Below the pieces are notes generated by a model that was not told the DNA's origin, searched no databases, and saw nothing but the letters and a program-made list of their open reading frames with translations. A program made the translations under genes and the position numbers. A stretch of DNA of 64,000 bases from Haloarculaceae archaeon H-GB1-1 (GTDB taxonomy: Archaea; Halobacteriota; Halobacteria; Halobacteriales; Haloarculaceae): the NCBI GenBank assembly GCA_029688825.1, contig JARUKX010000002.1:62001-126000 (forward strand), given 5' to 3'. Positions 23,911 to 33,700 of the stretch are shown in pieces (within the stretch, counting starts at the first letter, position 1; each line of letters opens with the position of its first letter).

Positions 23911-24383
23911 TGGTCGATGCGTGGCTCACAACTATGAGCACGAACCTGGAGGCAGTCATTAATCCTCTCATCGCAGCCTGTGAAGAGGGATTCCTCCCCG
24001 ACGAACTGTACGTGCTGGATAATCCTGGCGTCGGTGACCAGTTCGATGATATCACGTCCATGATGGAGCGTGTGGTCGTCGAATACGGCGGTGAGGACCC
24101 GGATCTCTCCGTGACGCACCTCGAGACGGAGACTGATTTCCAGGGGATCGTCGAGCACTTCCGTGAACCGATTGCCCAGATACAGGATGAGGGGGGTACG
24201 GCGGCGGTCGACGTCACTCCCGGTCGAAAGTTCATGTCGGCGATCGCGTTTCAGGCGGGGATTCAGTTCGAGGCCGACCACGTCTTCTATCTCTACGTCT
24301 CGAACAACCGCTTCTACGGCCGATTGTATCCCGATGTCCCCAGACCAGTTGTCGAACTCGTCGACTTCCAGGAGGTCTTCTAA
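23910..24383 (+). CDS. Small CARF-like Rossmann protein (gene 4)
   Basis: 157 residues. The fold reads as alternating strands and helices, with LYVLDNPGVGDQ near the front and VDVTPGRKFMSAIAFQAG (about residues 98-115). The latter resembles the D-x-T-G-G-x-K-x-M-S loop of CARF and DUF1887 (Card1-like) ligand-binding domains, which sense cyclic oligonucleotides; here GG is PG. It then has FYLYVSNNRFYGRLYP. I judge it a free-standing sensor domain; the similarity is by eye and modest. It overlaps by one base with both gene 3 and gene 5, so it is made together with the PIN protein and may control it. Confidence 0.5.
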   Translation: MVDAWLTTMSTNLEAVINPLIAACEEGFLPDELYVLDNPGVGDQFDDITSMMERVVVEYGGEDPDLSVTHLETETDFQGIVEHFREPIAQIQDEGGTAAVDVTPGRKFMSAIAFQAGIQFEADHVFYLYVSNNRFYGRLYPDVPRPVVELVDFQEVF

Positions 24384-25426
24384 TGCAGCTTGCTCGCCAC
24401 CACATCACGCATCTCCTCAACGCGCTGTACACGGAGGGCATTACGTCGGTTAGTGTTCGGCACCCGTGTGAGGAGATCGGAGAACTCCTCGAAATCGACC
24501 TTTCCGATCCCGTCGCAACCACGGTCCGATTCACGCAGGGCGCGCTCACGTACCAGGATTCCCGCGAGGAACTCCACACGACGTACGGCGAACAGGCATA
24601 CGACGACCTGCCTGACAAGGATACCTACATCCGAGCGCTCGTTGCTGGTGGCCTTGTCGACATCGAAAACCGCGAGGACGTGGAGACGTTCTTCCGCCGA
24701 CAGGGGTATCCCGATCTTGACGCTGGCCATCAGCCTGTGGCCTTGGGCATCGATACGAACCTCCTCGCCTGGCGGATGCCGGATGTACTCCGACTGGATC
24801 CGGAGCGATACAGTGACGACAAGGGACGAAGCCCAGTCAATGGCTTTGCCCTCGCGACGGGTATCTACGAGGAACTCAACTGGCATTACAATCACTACGA
24901 GACGCGAGCCCTCGAGGATGCGTTCGGCTCCGAGTTCGCGCGTCTGGACAATCAGCCGGCTGGGGCGAATCGTGAAGGATTCCTCGGGCTCTACGAGTAC
25001 CGCCGTCTCCGCGACCATCGGTATGCGGATACGATCGAGAGTGAGACGGGCGACGAAGCCATCGTAGACGCCTACGCGGAGTACGACCAAGATAGTCGAA
25101 AGCGAGTTATTCTCCTCAGCAACGACCACGGGTTCGTTGAGCTGGCCCGTGAGGAAGGAGTACTCGCGCAACATGTGAGCTTCCCAGTTGATATTCCACG
25201 GAAGGTGACCGTTACATGGGACGAACTGCAGGATGCGCTCTACACGCTCTCAGTGCTGTTCGGCGTTCTGCGACTCCCAAAGGTAACACTATACGGGGTG
25301 TGGAACGGCAAATCTGGGGAGGATTGGCAACGCCGTCGTCTGGATGTCGATTGTCGAAGCGAGAACGTTCGTGAGAAACTGCGACGTGATCGTGCAGTCA
25401 CAGCTGAATACGAGGCGACGAAATGA
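24383..25426 (+). CDS. PIN-like nuclease (gene 5)
   Basis: 347 residues. The N-terminal ~115 residues (ITHLLNALYTEGITSVSVR…) are of unknown fold, possibly a ligand- or partner-binding domain. A PIN-like domain follows: ALGIDTNLLAWRMP (first aspartate, about residue 123), IYEELNWHYNHYE (glutamate, about 166) and RVILLSNDHGFVELARE (aspartate pair, about 248). These match the acidic triad of Mg-dependent PIN ribonucleases. The C-terminal ~70 residues form a small extra domain. It is the likely toxic or effector component of the operon (inference). Its start overlaps the stop of the CARF-like gene (TAATG). Confidence 0.65.
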   Translation: MQLARHHITHLLNALYTEGITSVSVRHPCEEIGELLEIDLSDPVATTVRFTQGALTYQDSREELHTTYGEQAYDDLPDKDTYIRALVAGGLVDIENREDVETFFRRQGYPDLDAGHQPVALGIDTNLLAWRMPDVLRLDPERYSDDKGRSPVNGFALATGIYEELNWHYNHYETRALEDAFGSEFARLDNQPAGANREGFLGLYEYRRLRDHRYADTIESETGDEAIVDAYAEYDQDSRKRVILLSNDHGFVELAREEGVLAQHVSFPVDIPRKVTVTWDELQDALYTLSVLFGVLRLPKVTLYGVWNGKSGEDWQRRRLDVDCRSENVREKLRRDRAVTAEYEATK

Positions 25427-25481
25427 GCTCAATCCCAGAATTGTCGGAAAACATTTTGACGAATACGGGGGTCTATCGATA

Positions 25482-26891
25482 ATGGGTAACTCAGGCGGTC
25501 GGACTTTTTGGGCTACGATTGACCGACTCAGTAATCAAGGGAATGGCGTGGTTGAGAAGGACGATGGTAGCCATTTCATTGTCGGCCCAGTCCGGGAAGA
25601 GGCGGTGGGGAAGACGGTCGAAGTTCGGATGGTTGGACCGAATGAGGCTGAACTTGTGGACTCTGATTTGCGGAAGGACGTGTACGCTGAACGAACAGAA
25701 TCCACGGCCCGAGACCTCTCGGAGGGGGATATCGTTTCAGGGCGTATTCTCAAGCAATCCGCCGAGGGGGTTCCTCTACTTGAGAAGGAGGGTATCCGCA
25801 TCGAAGTTCCCGGAGCAGAGCTTAACGAGGAGGTCAAAATCAAAGTGAAGGAGATCTCTGGATCTAATTCACAATGGGTCACAGCTACCGGAATCCCTGT
25901 TAACCAAGACATCGCTACGGACGATGGCCACGAGGGCTCAGTCATAGGAGATGTCGAACTGTATGATGAACTGCCCACATCCTCCTCGGGACCGGTCGCT
26001 TGTCCCGTTTCCGGCTGTGAATACACAGGTGAACCAGCATCGGTGGCTGGACATGTGAGTGGCAAGCGGGACTCACAACATGATTGGAGTCAGCTCGGAT
26101 ACGCTGGTGCAAATGCATACAAGCGTAAGATCTCGACTACTGGTCACGAGCTGCAGTCGCAGACATCTCTGTTGCATCTCTCAGACTCTCATTTAGGAGC
26201 GTCACTAACCAAGACGGGAGAATATTCGTCCGACAGCCGGTGTCTAACGGGCTTCCGTCGTGGGATAGACATCGCGATAGGGCGCGAGGTTGACGCTGTA
26301 CTCAATACGGGAGATCTCTTCCATAATGACCGGCATGGTATTCCTCGCACGGTGAAAGACGCGGCACAGGATCAACTCACACGGTTGGCTGAGCGAGATA
26401 TTCCCTTCTATTCGATAGACGGGGATCACGAGCGCGATGCCGGTCGAGAAGTTCTCAGAGAGTTCGAACGAGACGGGCTTGTTAGGCAGCTTAACGAAAC
26501 GCCACAGCTAGTCGGTCAGGGGCTGGCCCTCTATGGTCGCGATTTCACTCCGGCTACGGGATGGGAGTCTACAAGCTGGTCACCCACTTCCTCCTCCATC
26601 GATCGGCTCGGTATCGCTGCAATTCACCAATCGATCAAGCCGATTAGCAATAGTGATTGGCCCGAGTGTACGGTCGATGATGTCGTCGCAACTGTTGGGC
26701 CTCACGTCCATGCGATCGCTGCTGGGCATCTCCACCGCACGGGTATTGATTGGAACGAGGGACTCCCCTTCGTACTCGGCGGGACCACGGAGCCCCAGCG
26801 AGCCCGCCAAGCTTCGATCAAGCCCGTAGTCGGCCTCTTCACTCAAGACGGGAATTCGCTTCGCCATCAGCGGGTTCAACTCACGCTTTAA
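25482..26891 (+). CDS. TRAM-TRAM-C2H2-metallophosphoesterase (Mre11/SbcD-like)
   Basis: 469 residues from the ATG at 25482 (MGNSGGRTF); the longer frame overlaps the PIN gene. Two TRAM/OB-like nucleic-acid-binding domains (about 1-65 and 85-145), then a haloarchaeal C2H2 zinc finger CPVSGCEYTG…GHVSGKRDSQHDW (about 173-200), then a calcineurin-type phosphoesterase from about 228: LHLSDSHLG, NTGDLFHNDRHG, IDGDHERD, IAAIHQS, IAAGHLHR. The usual GNH(D/E) is GDHE here. This is a nuclease-like enzyme resembling Mre11/SbcD with RNA/DNA-binding front domains. It lies 55 nt after the PIN gene on the same strand and ends tail-to-tail (4-nt overlap) with the AddA-like gene, so it could belong to either set. 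Confidence 0.8.
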   Translation: MGNSGGRTFWATIDRLSNQGNGVVEKDDGSHFIVGPVREEAVGKTVEVRMVGPNEAELVDSDLRKDVYAERTESTARDLSEGDIVSGRILKQSAEGVPLLEKEGIRIEVPGAELNEEVKIKVKEISGSNSQWVTATGIPVNQDIATDDGHEGSVIGDVELYDELPTSSSGPVACPVSGCEYTGEPASVAGHVSGKRDSQHDWSQLGYAGANAYKRKISTTGHELQSQTSLLHLSDSHLGASLTKTGEYSSDSRCLTGFRRGIDIAIGREVDAVLNTGDLFHNDRHGIPRTVKDAAQDQLTRLAERDIPFYSIDGDHERDAGREVLREFERDGLVRQLNETPQLVGQGLALYGRDFTPATGWESTSWSPTSSSIDRLGIAAIHQSIKPISNSDWPECTVDDVVATVGPHVHAIAAGHLHRTGIDWNEGLPFVLGGTTEPQRARQASIKPVVGLFTQDGNSLRHQRVQLTL

Positions 26892-29800
26892 CGCTCAAGC
26901 GATTCAAACTGCTCCCAGATCTCTTCGCTGATCTGCTTCCTCATCGATTCAATCTCATCAGGTGACCACTCAACGTCCCATGCGTCGTCGAGCGTCGTGA
27001 ACACGAGTGAAACCCGGACACTACGGCCAGTCTCCTGTTGGTTTAATGCAATCGCATAGGCCTTCATCTGATTCTCGTAATACTCCGCGTCAGCTTCCAG
27101 TTCCTCAGGTGTGACATCGCCTGTCTTGTAGTCGATAATATGGTACGCGTCGGGCGTGATGATCAGGTGGTCGATGAACCCCGAGATCTCTCCGCGCTCG
27201 AATTCCGCGGTAACATACAGCTCGTCGTACTGATGCTCGACATCGACGTCCGTGGTTTGCTCGTCAACGTAGTCTATCCCGCGCTGAGCATGGGTACTCA
27301 CACGGTTTTGGAGTTCGGATGAGAGTGAGACCGTGGCCCCCTCGTCAACAAGGGTTTGTTCCATCAGATGTGGCCAGTGAGTTTCCGGCGGCCGCAGTTC
27401 GCAGAGTCGATGCACCATCTCGCCGAATACACTCGCGTCGACGCCATCCGTTTCGACACTCGCTTTCCCTGCCGAATGGCCGTCTGCTTCACCCTCTCCG
27501 ATCGTTGGGTCCTCTTCACCGTGTCGACTCTCTGGACTCGACTCGCTATCGTCGGTCTCTTCGACGTAGATGGTCCCCGTGTCTTCGTCGAACTGGAGTT
27601 CGCCATACTCCCCGTAGAGTGATGCAAGGTCAGTCGCCGAAAACCGAAAGCTGACATCTGGCTTGGGCGGACGTGGTGACAGTTCGACGTCAGGGTCGAT
27701 ATCGGGCTCAGGTTGCACCTGTTCGGCTGGTGGTGTCGGGAGCGACGCGGTGTACGCGCCGTCACCGTAAGCACGCCGGATGTGGGTATCGGAATCGAGG
27801 GCAGTGCACACGTTCTCGGTGAGGAGTTCTGGCTGCACCCAGTCGCGCCAACTTGACGCTGACTCAGGGTCCGGCTCCTCTAGATCCGTCATAGTTGGTT
27901 CCTCCGTCTCTCCAGCTGACCCGTGGAGGCCACTCAGGAGCAGATGGTCTCGCGCCCGGGTGCAGGCCACGTAGAGCACGCGTTTCTCTTCGGCGCGTTC
28001 TTCGAGGCGACGGCGCTCACGAATCGTGTCACGGGCGATCGTATCCACCATCTCGAACTGGTCGTCCGGACTTGGTGCCTTCATCCCGACTGCGTGCTGG
28101 CCACCAATCTGTTCGAACTCGACCTTCCCTCCGCCCAGGGCTGCTTCATCCTTGAACTCGCGACCGATCCCTGGGACGACGACGAACGGGAATTCCATTC
28201 CCTTGGCGTCGTGGATCGTTAGAATCTGGACCCCCTCGCCGGTCGTGTCAGCTTCGCTCTCCCGGCCGCCTAGCTCAATGCGGCGTTCGATTCGACTCAC
28301 GAGTGTCGTAAGACTCCGAACGCCATCGTCGCTCCATCCGCGAAGCTGTTCGCGGAACTTCTCCACGTTCGCCATCGCCTGTTGTGGCCGTTCATCGGCA
28401 CTGACACTCACCAAGTAACCTGTATCCTCGAGGATCCGCGTCAGATACGCAGCCCACGACCCGTCGAACCCAGCGGGTTCCTCGTCGCCAAGCCCCGCCA
28501 AGTGACGCCACTCTTGGAGATACTTGTAGGCATCTTGGAGTTCCTGATGCTCACTCGTCGCGAGTGCATCCCACATAGTGTCGTCATGGAGTTTCAACTG
28601 AGCGAGCGTGTCGTCGGTGAGCCCGAATAGCGGCGACCGAAGTGCTGCGTAGAGTGCGCGTTCGTCACTTGGATCGCCGAGCGCCCGGAAGAGGTTCAAC
28701 AGCGCGGTGATTTCCGTCGATTCGTAGAAGCCGATCCCGGACGCGACCGAATAGGGGACGTCCGCCTCTTTTAACGCTCGTTCGTACTTTTTAAGGTGGG
28801 TGCGGCTGCGGATTAGGATAGCAATATCGCTCGGTTCGATATCCCGTGGCTCCGGTGGTTCGTCACTCTCCTCTGTCTCTTTTCGACCATTCAGTCTACT
28901 TTCGGTAGCGCGTTCACTCTCGCTACAATCATCGTTCGTTTCGTCTTCCTCGGGGTAGACCTGGAGGGGTTCAGCCAGTATCTGAGAGAGACGGGCGGCG
29001 AGCGCCATCGCCTCCAGCTCTGTGTCGTGTTCCGGCTCGGCTGTGGCAAGGTCCGCGTAGTGATCGCAGTGGTGCTCTCGGAGGTCGGCGTCGGTTGGCA
29101 CCGTGAGGTACTCCACGGTCCCGAGATCTGCTGGATCGTCGCGCGCAGCCGTCAGTGACTGTGGCGCAGCTTCGTACGGCTCGCCATCCTCGTCGAAGAT
29201 GGCTTCGAAGAGTTCGTTGATCGACTCCAGCACCGTCGGGAGCGTTCGGAAGTTCGTCGAGAGTTGGTCATCGTCCTCGCTTTCTGTATCTGTGTTTCGA
29301 ACGTCTCGGGACACCTGCTCGAGAGTGGTGGCCGTTTCGCGGAACTGCGTGACGTCGGCGTTCCGGAACCGATAGATGCTCTGTTTGACGTCACCAACGA
29401 CGAACACGTTCTGGGCATCGAACGTTTCCCCGTCGCTGGCCGTCAGGAGCTTGATGAGGTCCCACTGGCGTGGGTCAGTATCCTGGAACTCGTCGACCAT
29501 CACGTACTCGAACTGTTCGCGTAACTCCTCGCGAATGTCGGCGTTCTCCGGTGCTTTGAGGAAGTCGACGGTATAGGAAATCTGATCAGTGAAGTCGACA
29601 GCGTTCTGCCGATCTTTCCGTTCCTCGTACTCGGCAGCCGCGATTTGGGTCAGCTCTGCAAGCGCTTGGACAAACGGGAAGCTGTTCGATTCGATCTCCA
29701 GATCCACATTGACGGCGTACTCCTCGGGCTGGAGCGTCTCGACCAGTGTCTCGAACGCGCTGTCGAACTCCGTCTTTCGAGGATGGTCTCTCCACCGGGT

Positions 29801-30721
29801 GTTGGCTCCCGTATAGCCCGCGTAGCGTTCCCCACTACCTTTGGTGAGGTGCATACAGAGTTCCGCAATCGTCGACTGCTTGGCTCGGGATGGGACCCCA
29901 TCATCGAACCCGGTGTCAAGTCGATCCACAACCCCTTCCGCACGCTGCCAGGTCTGGCCCCCGGTCTCGATATCTGGGGGGTTCTCAACGAACTCTCGCA
30001 GGGTAGCCGCAGCCGCGACGAAGTCGGGGTGGGCAAGCCGCTCGGCGGCTTCATCCGAATCGATCGGATGCAAGGCCGACTCGACGAACGAGATGTATTC
30101 CTCCTCTGTGGCGTCCGCCCATCGATCCGCCCACTCAAGACTCTCCGGTCGCTCGCCCAGCAAATCGGTCAGGACGTCCTGGAGCTGGCTCCGTGAGAAC
30201 CGCCGAGCCAGCGTTTGCGTTGCCTCGTGGTTCTCGTATTCTTCGAGGATGGCACCAACCGTATCGTGGATCAGTGCGGTCGTCTCGTTTTCGTCTAGCG
30301 TATCGAAGCCAGGATCCACGGCGTCGATCGTCAGAGCGTGTTCGCGCAGGAGCCGTGCACAGAACCCGTGGAGTGTGTGGATGTACCCCTGTTCGAGATC
30401 ATCCGCAACAGTGCGCCAGGCGTCGAACTCCTCGACGTCGAGTGAATCGATGCGGTCAGTGATCTCCGTTCGGACGCTCTCCTCGAGATCGCTCGCTGCC
30501 CGCTCGGTGAACGTCGTCGTGAGAATGTGCTCCGGAAGCAGCTGGTCGACACCAGTGCCGCCATCGGTTCGTTCCGTGAGCGACTGTTCGATCATCTTCA
30601 AGTACCGGGCGGTCAGCGTCGTGGTCTTGCCCGTTCCTGCACCTGCCGTGAGCGTCACATTTCGGCCGAGGGCATCAACAGCACGTTGCTGCTCGTCGGT
30701 CAAGTCCTCGTAGGAGACCAT
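26888..30721 (-). CDS. AddA/RecB-like UvrD helicase-nuclease
   Basis: About 1277 residues from the ATG at 30721 (MVSYEDLTDEQQRAVDALG), chosen because the upstream 29 residues translate the neighbour's 3' end. Superfamily 1 helicase motifs: Walker A LTAGAGTGKTTTLTAR, DEFQDTDPRQWDLI, DVKQSIYRFRNAD, ILTIHDAKGMEFPFVVV and VLYVACTRARDHLL. The C-terminus carries a RecB-type PD-(D/E)XK nuclease with SGFIDHLIITP…HIIDYKTGD. Length and order match AddA, the helicase-nuclease subunit of double-strand-break resection machines. The gene is preceded by the AddB-like gene (2-nt gap), so the two are co-translated. Confidence 0.9.
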   Translation of the reverse strand: MVSYEDLTDEQQRAVDALGRNVTLTAGAGTGKTTTLTARYLKMIEQSLTERTDGGTGVDQLLPEHILTTTFTERAASDLEESVRTEITDRIDSLDVEEFDAWRTVADDLEQGYIHTLHGFCARLLREHALTIDAVDPGFDTLDENETTALIHDTVGAILEEYENHEATQTLARRFSRSQLQDVLTDLLGERPESLEWADRWADATEEEYISFVESALHPIDSDEAAERLAHPDFVAAAATLREFVENPPDIETGGQTWQRAEGVVDRLDTGFDDGVPSRAKQSTIAELCMHLTKGSGERYAGYTGANTRWRDHPRKTEFDSAFETLVETLQPEEYAVNVDLEIESNSFPFVQALAELTQIAAAEYEERKDRQNAVDFTDQISYTVDFLKAPENADIREELREQFEYVMVDEFQDTDPRQWDLIKLLTASDGETFDAQNVFVVGDVKQSIYRFRNADVTQFRETATTLEQVSRDVRNTDTESEDDDQLSTNFRTLPTVLESINELFEAIFDEDGEPYEAAPQSLTAARDDPADLGTVEYLTVPTDADLREHHCDHYADLATAEPEHDTELEAMALAARLSQILAEPLQVYPEEDETNDDCSESERATESRLNGRKETEESDEPPEPRDIEPSDIAILIRSRTHLKKYERALKEADVPYSVASGIGFYESTEITALLNLFRALGDPSDERALYAALRSPLFGLTDDTLAQLKLHDDTMWDALATSEHQELQDAYKYLQEWRHLAGLGDEEPAGFDGSWAAYLTRILEDTGYLVSVSADERPQQAMANVEKFREQLRGWSDDGVRSLTTLVSRIERRIELGGRESEADTTGEGVQILTIHDAKGMEFPFVVVPGIGREFKDEAALGGGKVEFEQIGGQHAVGMKAPSPDDQFEMVDTIARDTIRERRRLEERAEEKRVLYVACTRARDHLLLSGLHGSAGETEEPTMTDLEEPDPESASSWRDWVQPELLTENVCTALDSDTHIRRAYGDGAYTASLPTPPAEQVQPEPDIDPDVELSPRPPKPDVSFRFSATDLASLYGEYGELQFDEDTGTIYVEETDDSESSPESRHGEEDPTIGEGEADGHSAGKASVETDGVDASVFGEMVHRLCELRPPETHWPHLMEQTLVDEGATVSLSSELQNRVSTHAQRGIDYVDEQTTDVDVEHQYDELYVTAEFERGEISGFIDHLIITPDAYHIIDYKTGDVTPEELEADAEYYENQMKAYAIALNQQETGRSVRVSLVFTTLDDAWDVEWSPDEIESMRKQISEEIWEQFESLER

Positions 30722-30723
30722 CG

Positions 30724-33700
30724 TCACTCCACCTCCACGAAGTCTTCGAGGTCGTGGCCCCTCGCTTTCAGCGGGACGTACGTTGACGTACCCATGTCGT
30801 CGATCCACTCGATAACATCCTTCCGCTGGTGCGAGCGGACGTCACAGACATGGGCATAGTCACAGTAACGACACCCAGCATCCGATGGGTCGAGTACTGT
30901 CGGATGGAATCCACCCTCTGCGATGCCCGATGCGAGATCACCAAGACGCTGTGGGGTCGTTTCCTCGATAAAGCTACGGAACGCTTCGTGTGTCTCGAAG
31001 TATGGGTAGGAGTGACGGAGCAGCGGTGTGTCGACGTCGTCGCTCCCATGGTAGACTGCCATCTCCTGTGAGGTGAGAAGCCCGCTGCGAGAATTGACTG
31101 AACTCGGGGGCGAGACCTGGTAGTACGCGCCACCGACCACTTCGACATCGTCGAGTGCTTCTTCGGCCATCAACGCGTACAGTTGCAGTTGGAACTTCAG
31201 CCCGCTCAGCGAATCACTTTCGCTGGGGATTGAGCTCCCAGTTTTGTAATCCCGAACGACAACCTGTGTCGGATCTGTTCCTGGGACCGTCTCGATGCGG
31301 TCGATGAGTCCGTGTATGGGAACCGGGCCGTGTGATGTCTCGATCTCTGCGGGGTCGTCGCTGAGTGGCGTGCCTGCGTCGTAGGGATTACCGATTCGGC
31401 CTTCGAACCACGTCGGTCGCGCGGTCGTCTTTCCGGGCTCCTCTGCCTCGTGTTTGAGGAACCGATAGAACAGTCCCCGCGCAATTGGGCGGTCGTCCGG
31501 CGTCTCATGTGGCCCGTAGTATGGATTTGTGTCCGGAGTTCCGAGCCCAGCGAGAACGGTTGTCAGCCATTCTTCTTGGAACGCTGTCTGAGAGTGCTCG
31601 TCGAATGCGTGATCCAGCCGATCGAGTGCGGTGTCGAGGAGCTGTTGTTGCCGCGTTTCGAAGTCGCCACCTGGGTGAACTGGATCGCTGCCTCCTGACT
31701 GTAATGACAGGTAGTAGTGTTCGAGGACGTCGTGAATGTATGAACCACGTACGCCGGCGTCGGGCTCTCGCGTGAGGGGGTCCGGGGCTTTGATGCCGAG
31801 GACTCTGTGCATGTAATATTTGAATCCGCAGGCGGCGTAGGTCTCTAGCCGACTTGGACTGTACGGCTCACGAGCGAGTTCGTCGTGAACTTTGGCAACT
31901 GTTTCTTGAGTGAGCTGGCCGTCATATGGAGTTAGTTCCGGTCCGGCTCGGGCGGCTGCACACTCGATACCGGCATTGATGCGTGATTGCTGGGCGCTAT
32001 TGAACGTACCCGCGTCGACAGCATGCGTGACAAGCGTATGCACTGGATCTTCGGATGCTTTACTGAATACGTCGCCGACAGCCCGTTGCACGTCCTCCTG
32101 ATGTCCCGGTTCGGTTGCAGTTGTCTCGACGGCGATCTCAGAGAAATCGATGAGTCGACGGAGTTCGGTCAGGACGTCTGCTTCTACATATGGTTCGCCG
32201 CTCACGCTTCGTTGTGGAACCGAGAGTTGAATTGACGTTTCACTCCCGAGAATACCACCGAACAGATATCGCGCTTCGGCTGTAACGTCTGTCTGTTCGA
32301 AGTCCGGATGTGCTTCGTAGATCGGCTGGGTAAATGCCATCCGATCGGTGTTTGAGGGGAAGTGGGTCGACGTGACTCCGAGGATGTATGTCTGGGAGAA
32401 GTCTCGAGAGACCGCCTCGGCGAGGCCACAGACAACAACGTTTTCGTCGCTCGGCCGACCAGTTCGTTGAATCGAGCCATCGTGAAGCGCGCGCTCGAGT
32501 CGCTCTAGACTGTCACCGATAGCTGGATCAGCCAGTGGCGCAGTTAACTCGAGGGTCTCAAGAATCCGATTCAGACTGTCACGAGCACTCTTCTCACGCG
32601 TTTTGAGCCGGCGTGGAAGCTCCCGTTCGCCGGAGAGGGCGTCGTTCACGCCGAGTCGTCCAAACAGCGTATCGAGTTTGTCGGGTAGCGTGTCGAGAGA
32701 CGCGTCTGCAAGTCCAACGATGTCATGAATCAACGAATCGATCGTCGCTGAAACGTCATCGTCGACGTGTTCGAGCGTTGAGTCAAGTCGAGCAGTCTCG
32801 ACGCGGGCCGAAACACGGGCGAGGTGTTGATGATTGAGGGAATCGTCTACGTCAGTGATCTCAACCAGCGGATTCGTGAGAATGTCGAGTAACGAGCCGA
32901 GCGTTCGCGGCTCTTGGCCGAGTTGGCAAATGGTCTGCACGAGATCGCCGATAGCTGTCTCGAGAAGAGGAAGCTCGGTGTGGAGACTGAACGGGAGTTC
33001 GTAGGCTTCGAACACTTCCCGTACTTGGTCGGCATACTGTACTGGACTCGTGAGGACTACTCCGATGTTCTCAGGTTGTCTGCCGGATGCGAGCTGGGTC
33101 CGAATTTTGCGTGCGACATCTCGAATTTCATCGGGAACGGTTCCCGGCTCTACCACTGTGAGATCTAATTCTGTTGCGTCGACATCACTGCAATCCGGAG
33201 ATTGGGCGGGATGTCGATAGAGGGATCGGAGGATTCGCTTACGAGATTCGGTTGAGACCGAGTTAGTATGATCTTGGAATTTTCGAACGAAGCCCAGATT
33301 CTGATAGACCTCAAATACTCGCTCGGCTCCCCGATCAAGCCCGGTTGGTGAATCAGCATCAACCTGCATCGGAAGCAGTGCGACTGTCGGCCAGCATTCC
33401 GCAATACAGTCGATGAGCCTGGACTCTAAGACAGTAAATTGAGTGAACCCACCAAGCACGACGGCATCAACTGACGGGAAGACTTCATCTGGAGGGGTAT
33501 CTGCCGCCGTAACGTGGTGCATCCGTTCAGATCGGTATGTTTCACGGAGAGTATCAGCAAGAACCTCTTCTCGTGCAGCCTCAATTGCATCAGCTAACTC
33601 ACCAACGTCTGATGCGTGGGATATCAATCCCTCGTCACTGAGACGATTCCGCATCGCGTCTGCAGAGAGTAGTCCCGCGAACTCCAGCTCGGTGAAGAGT

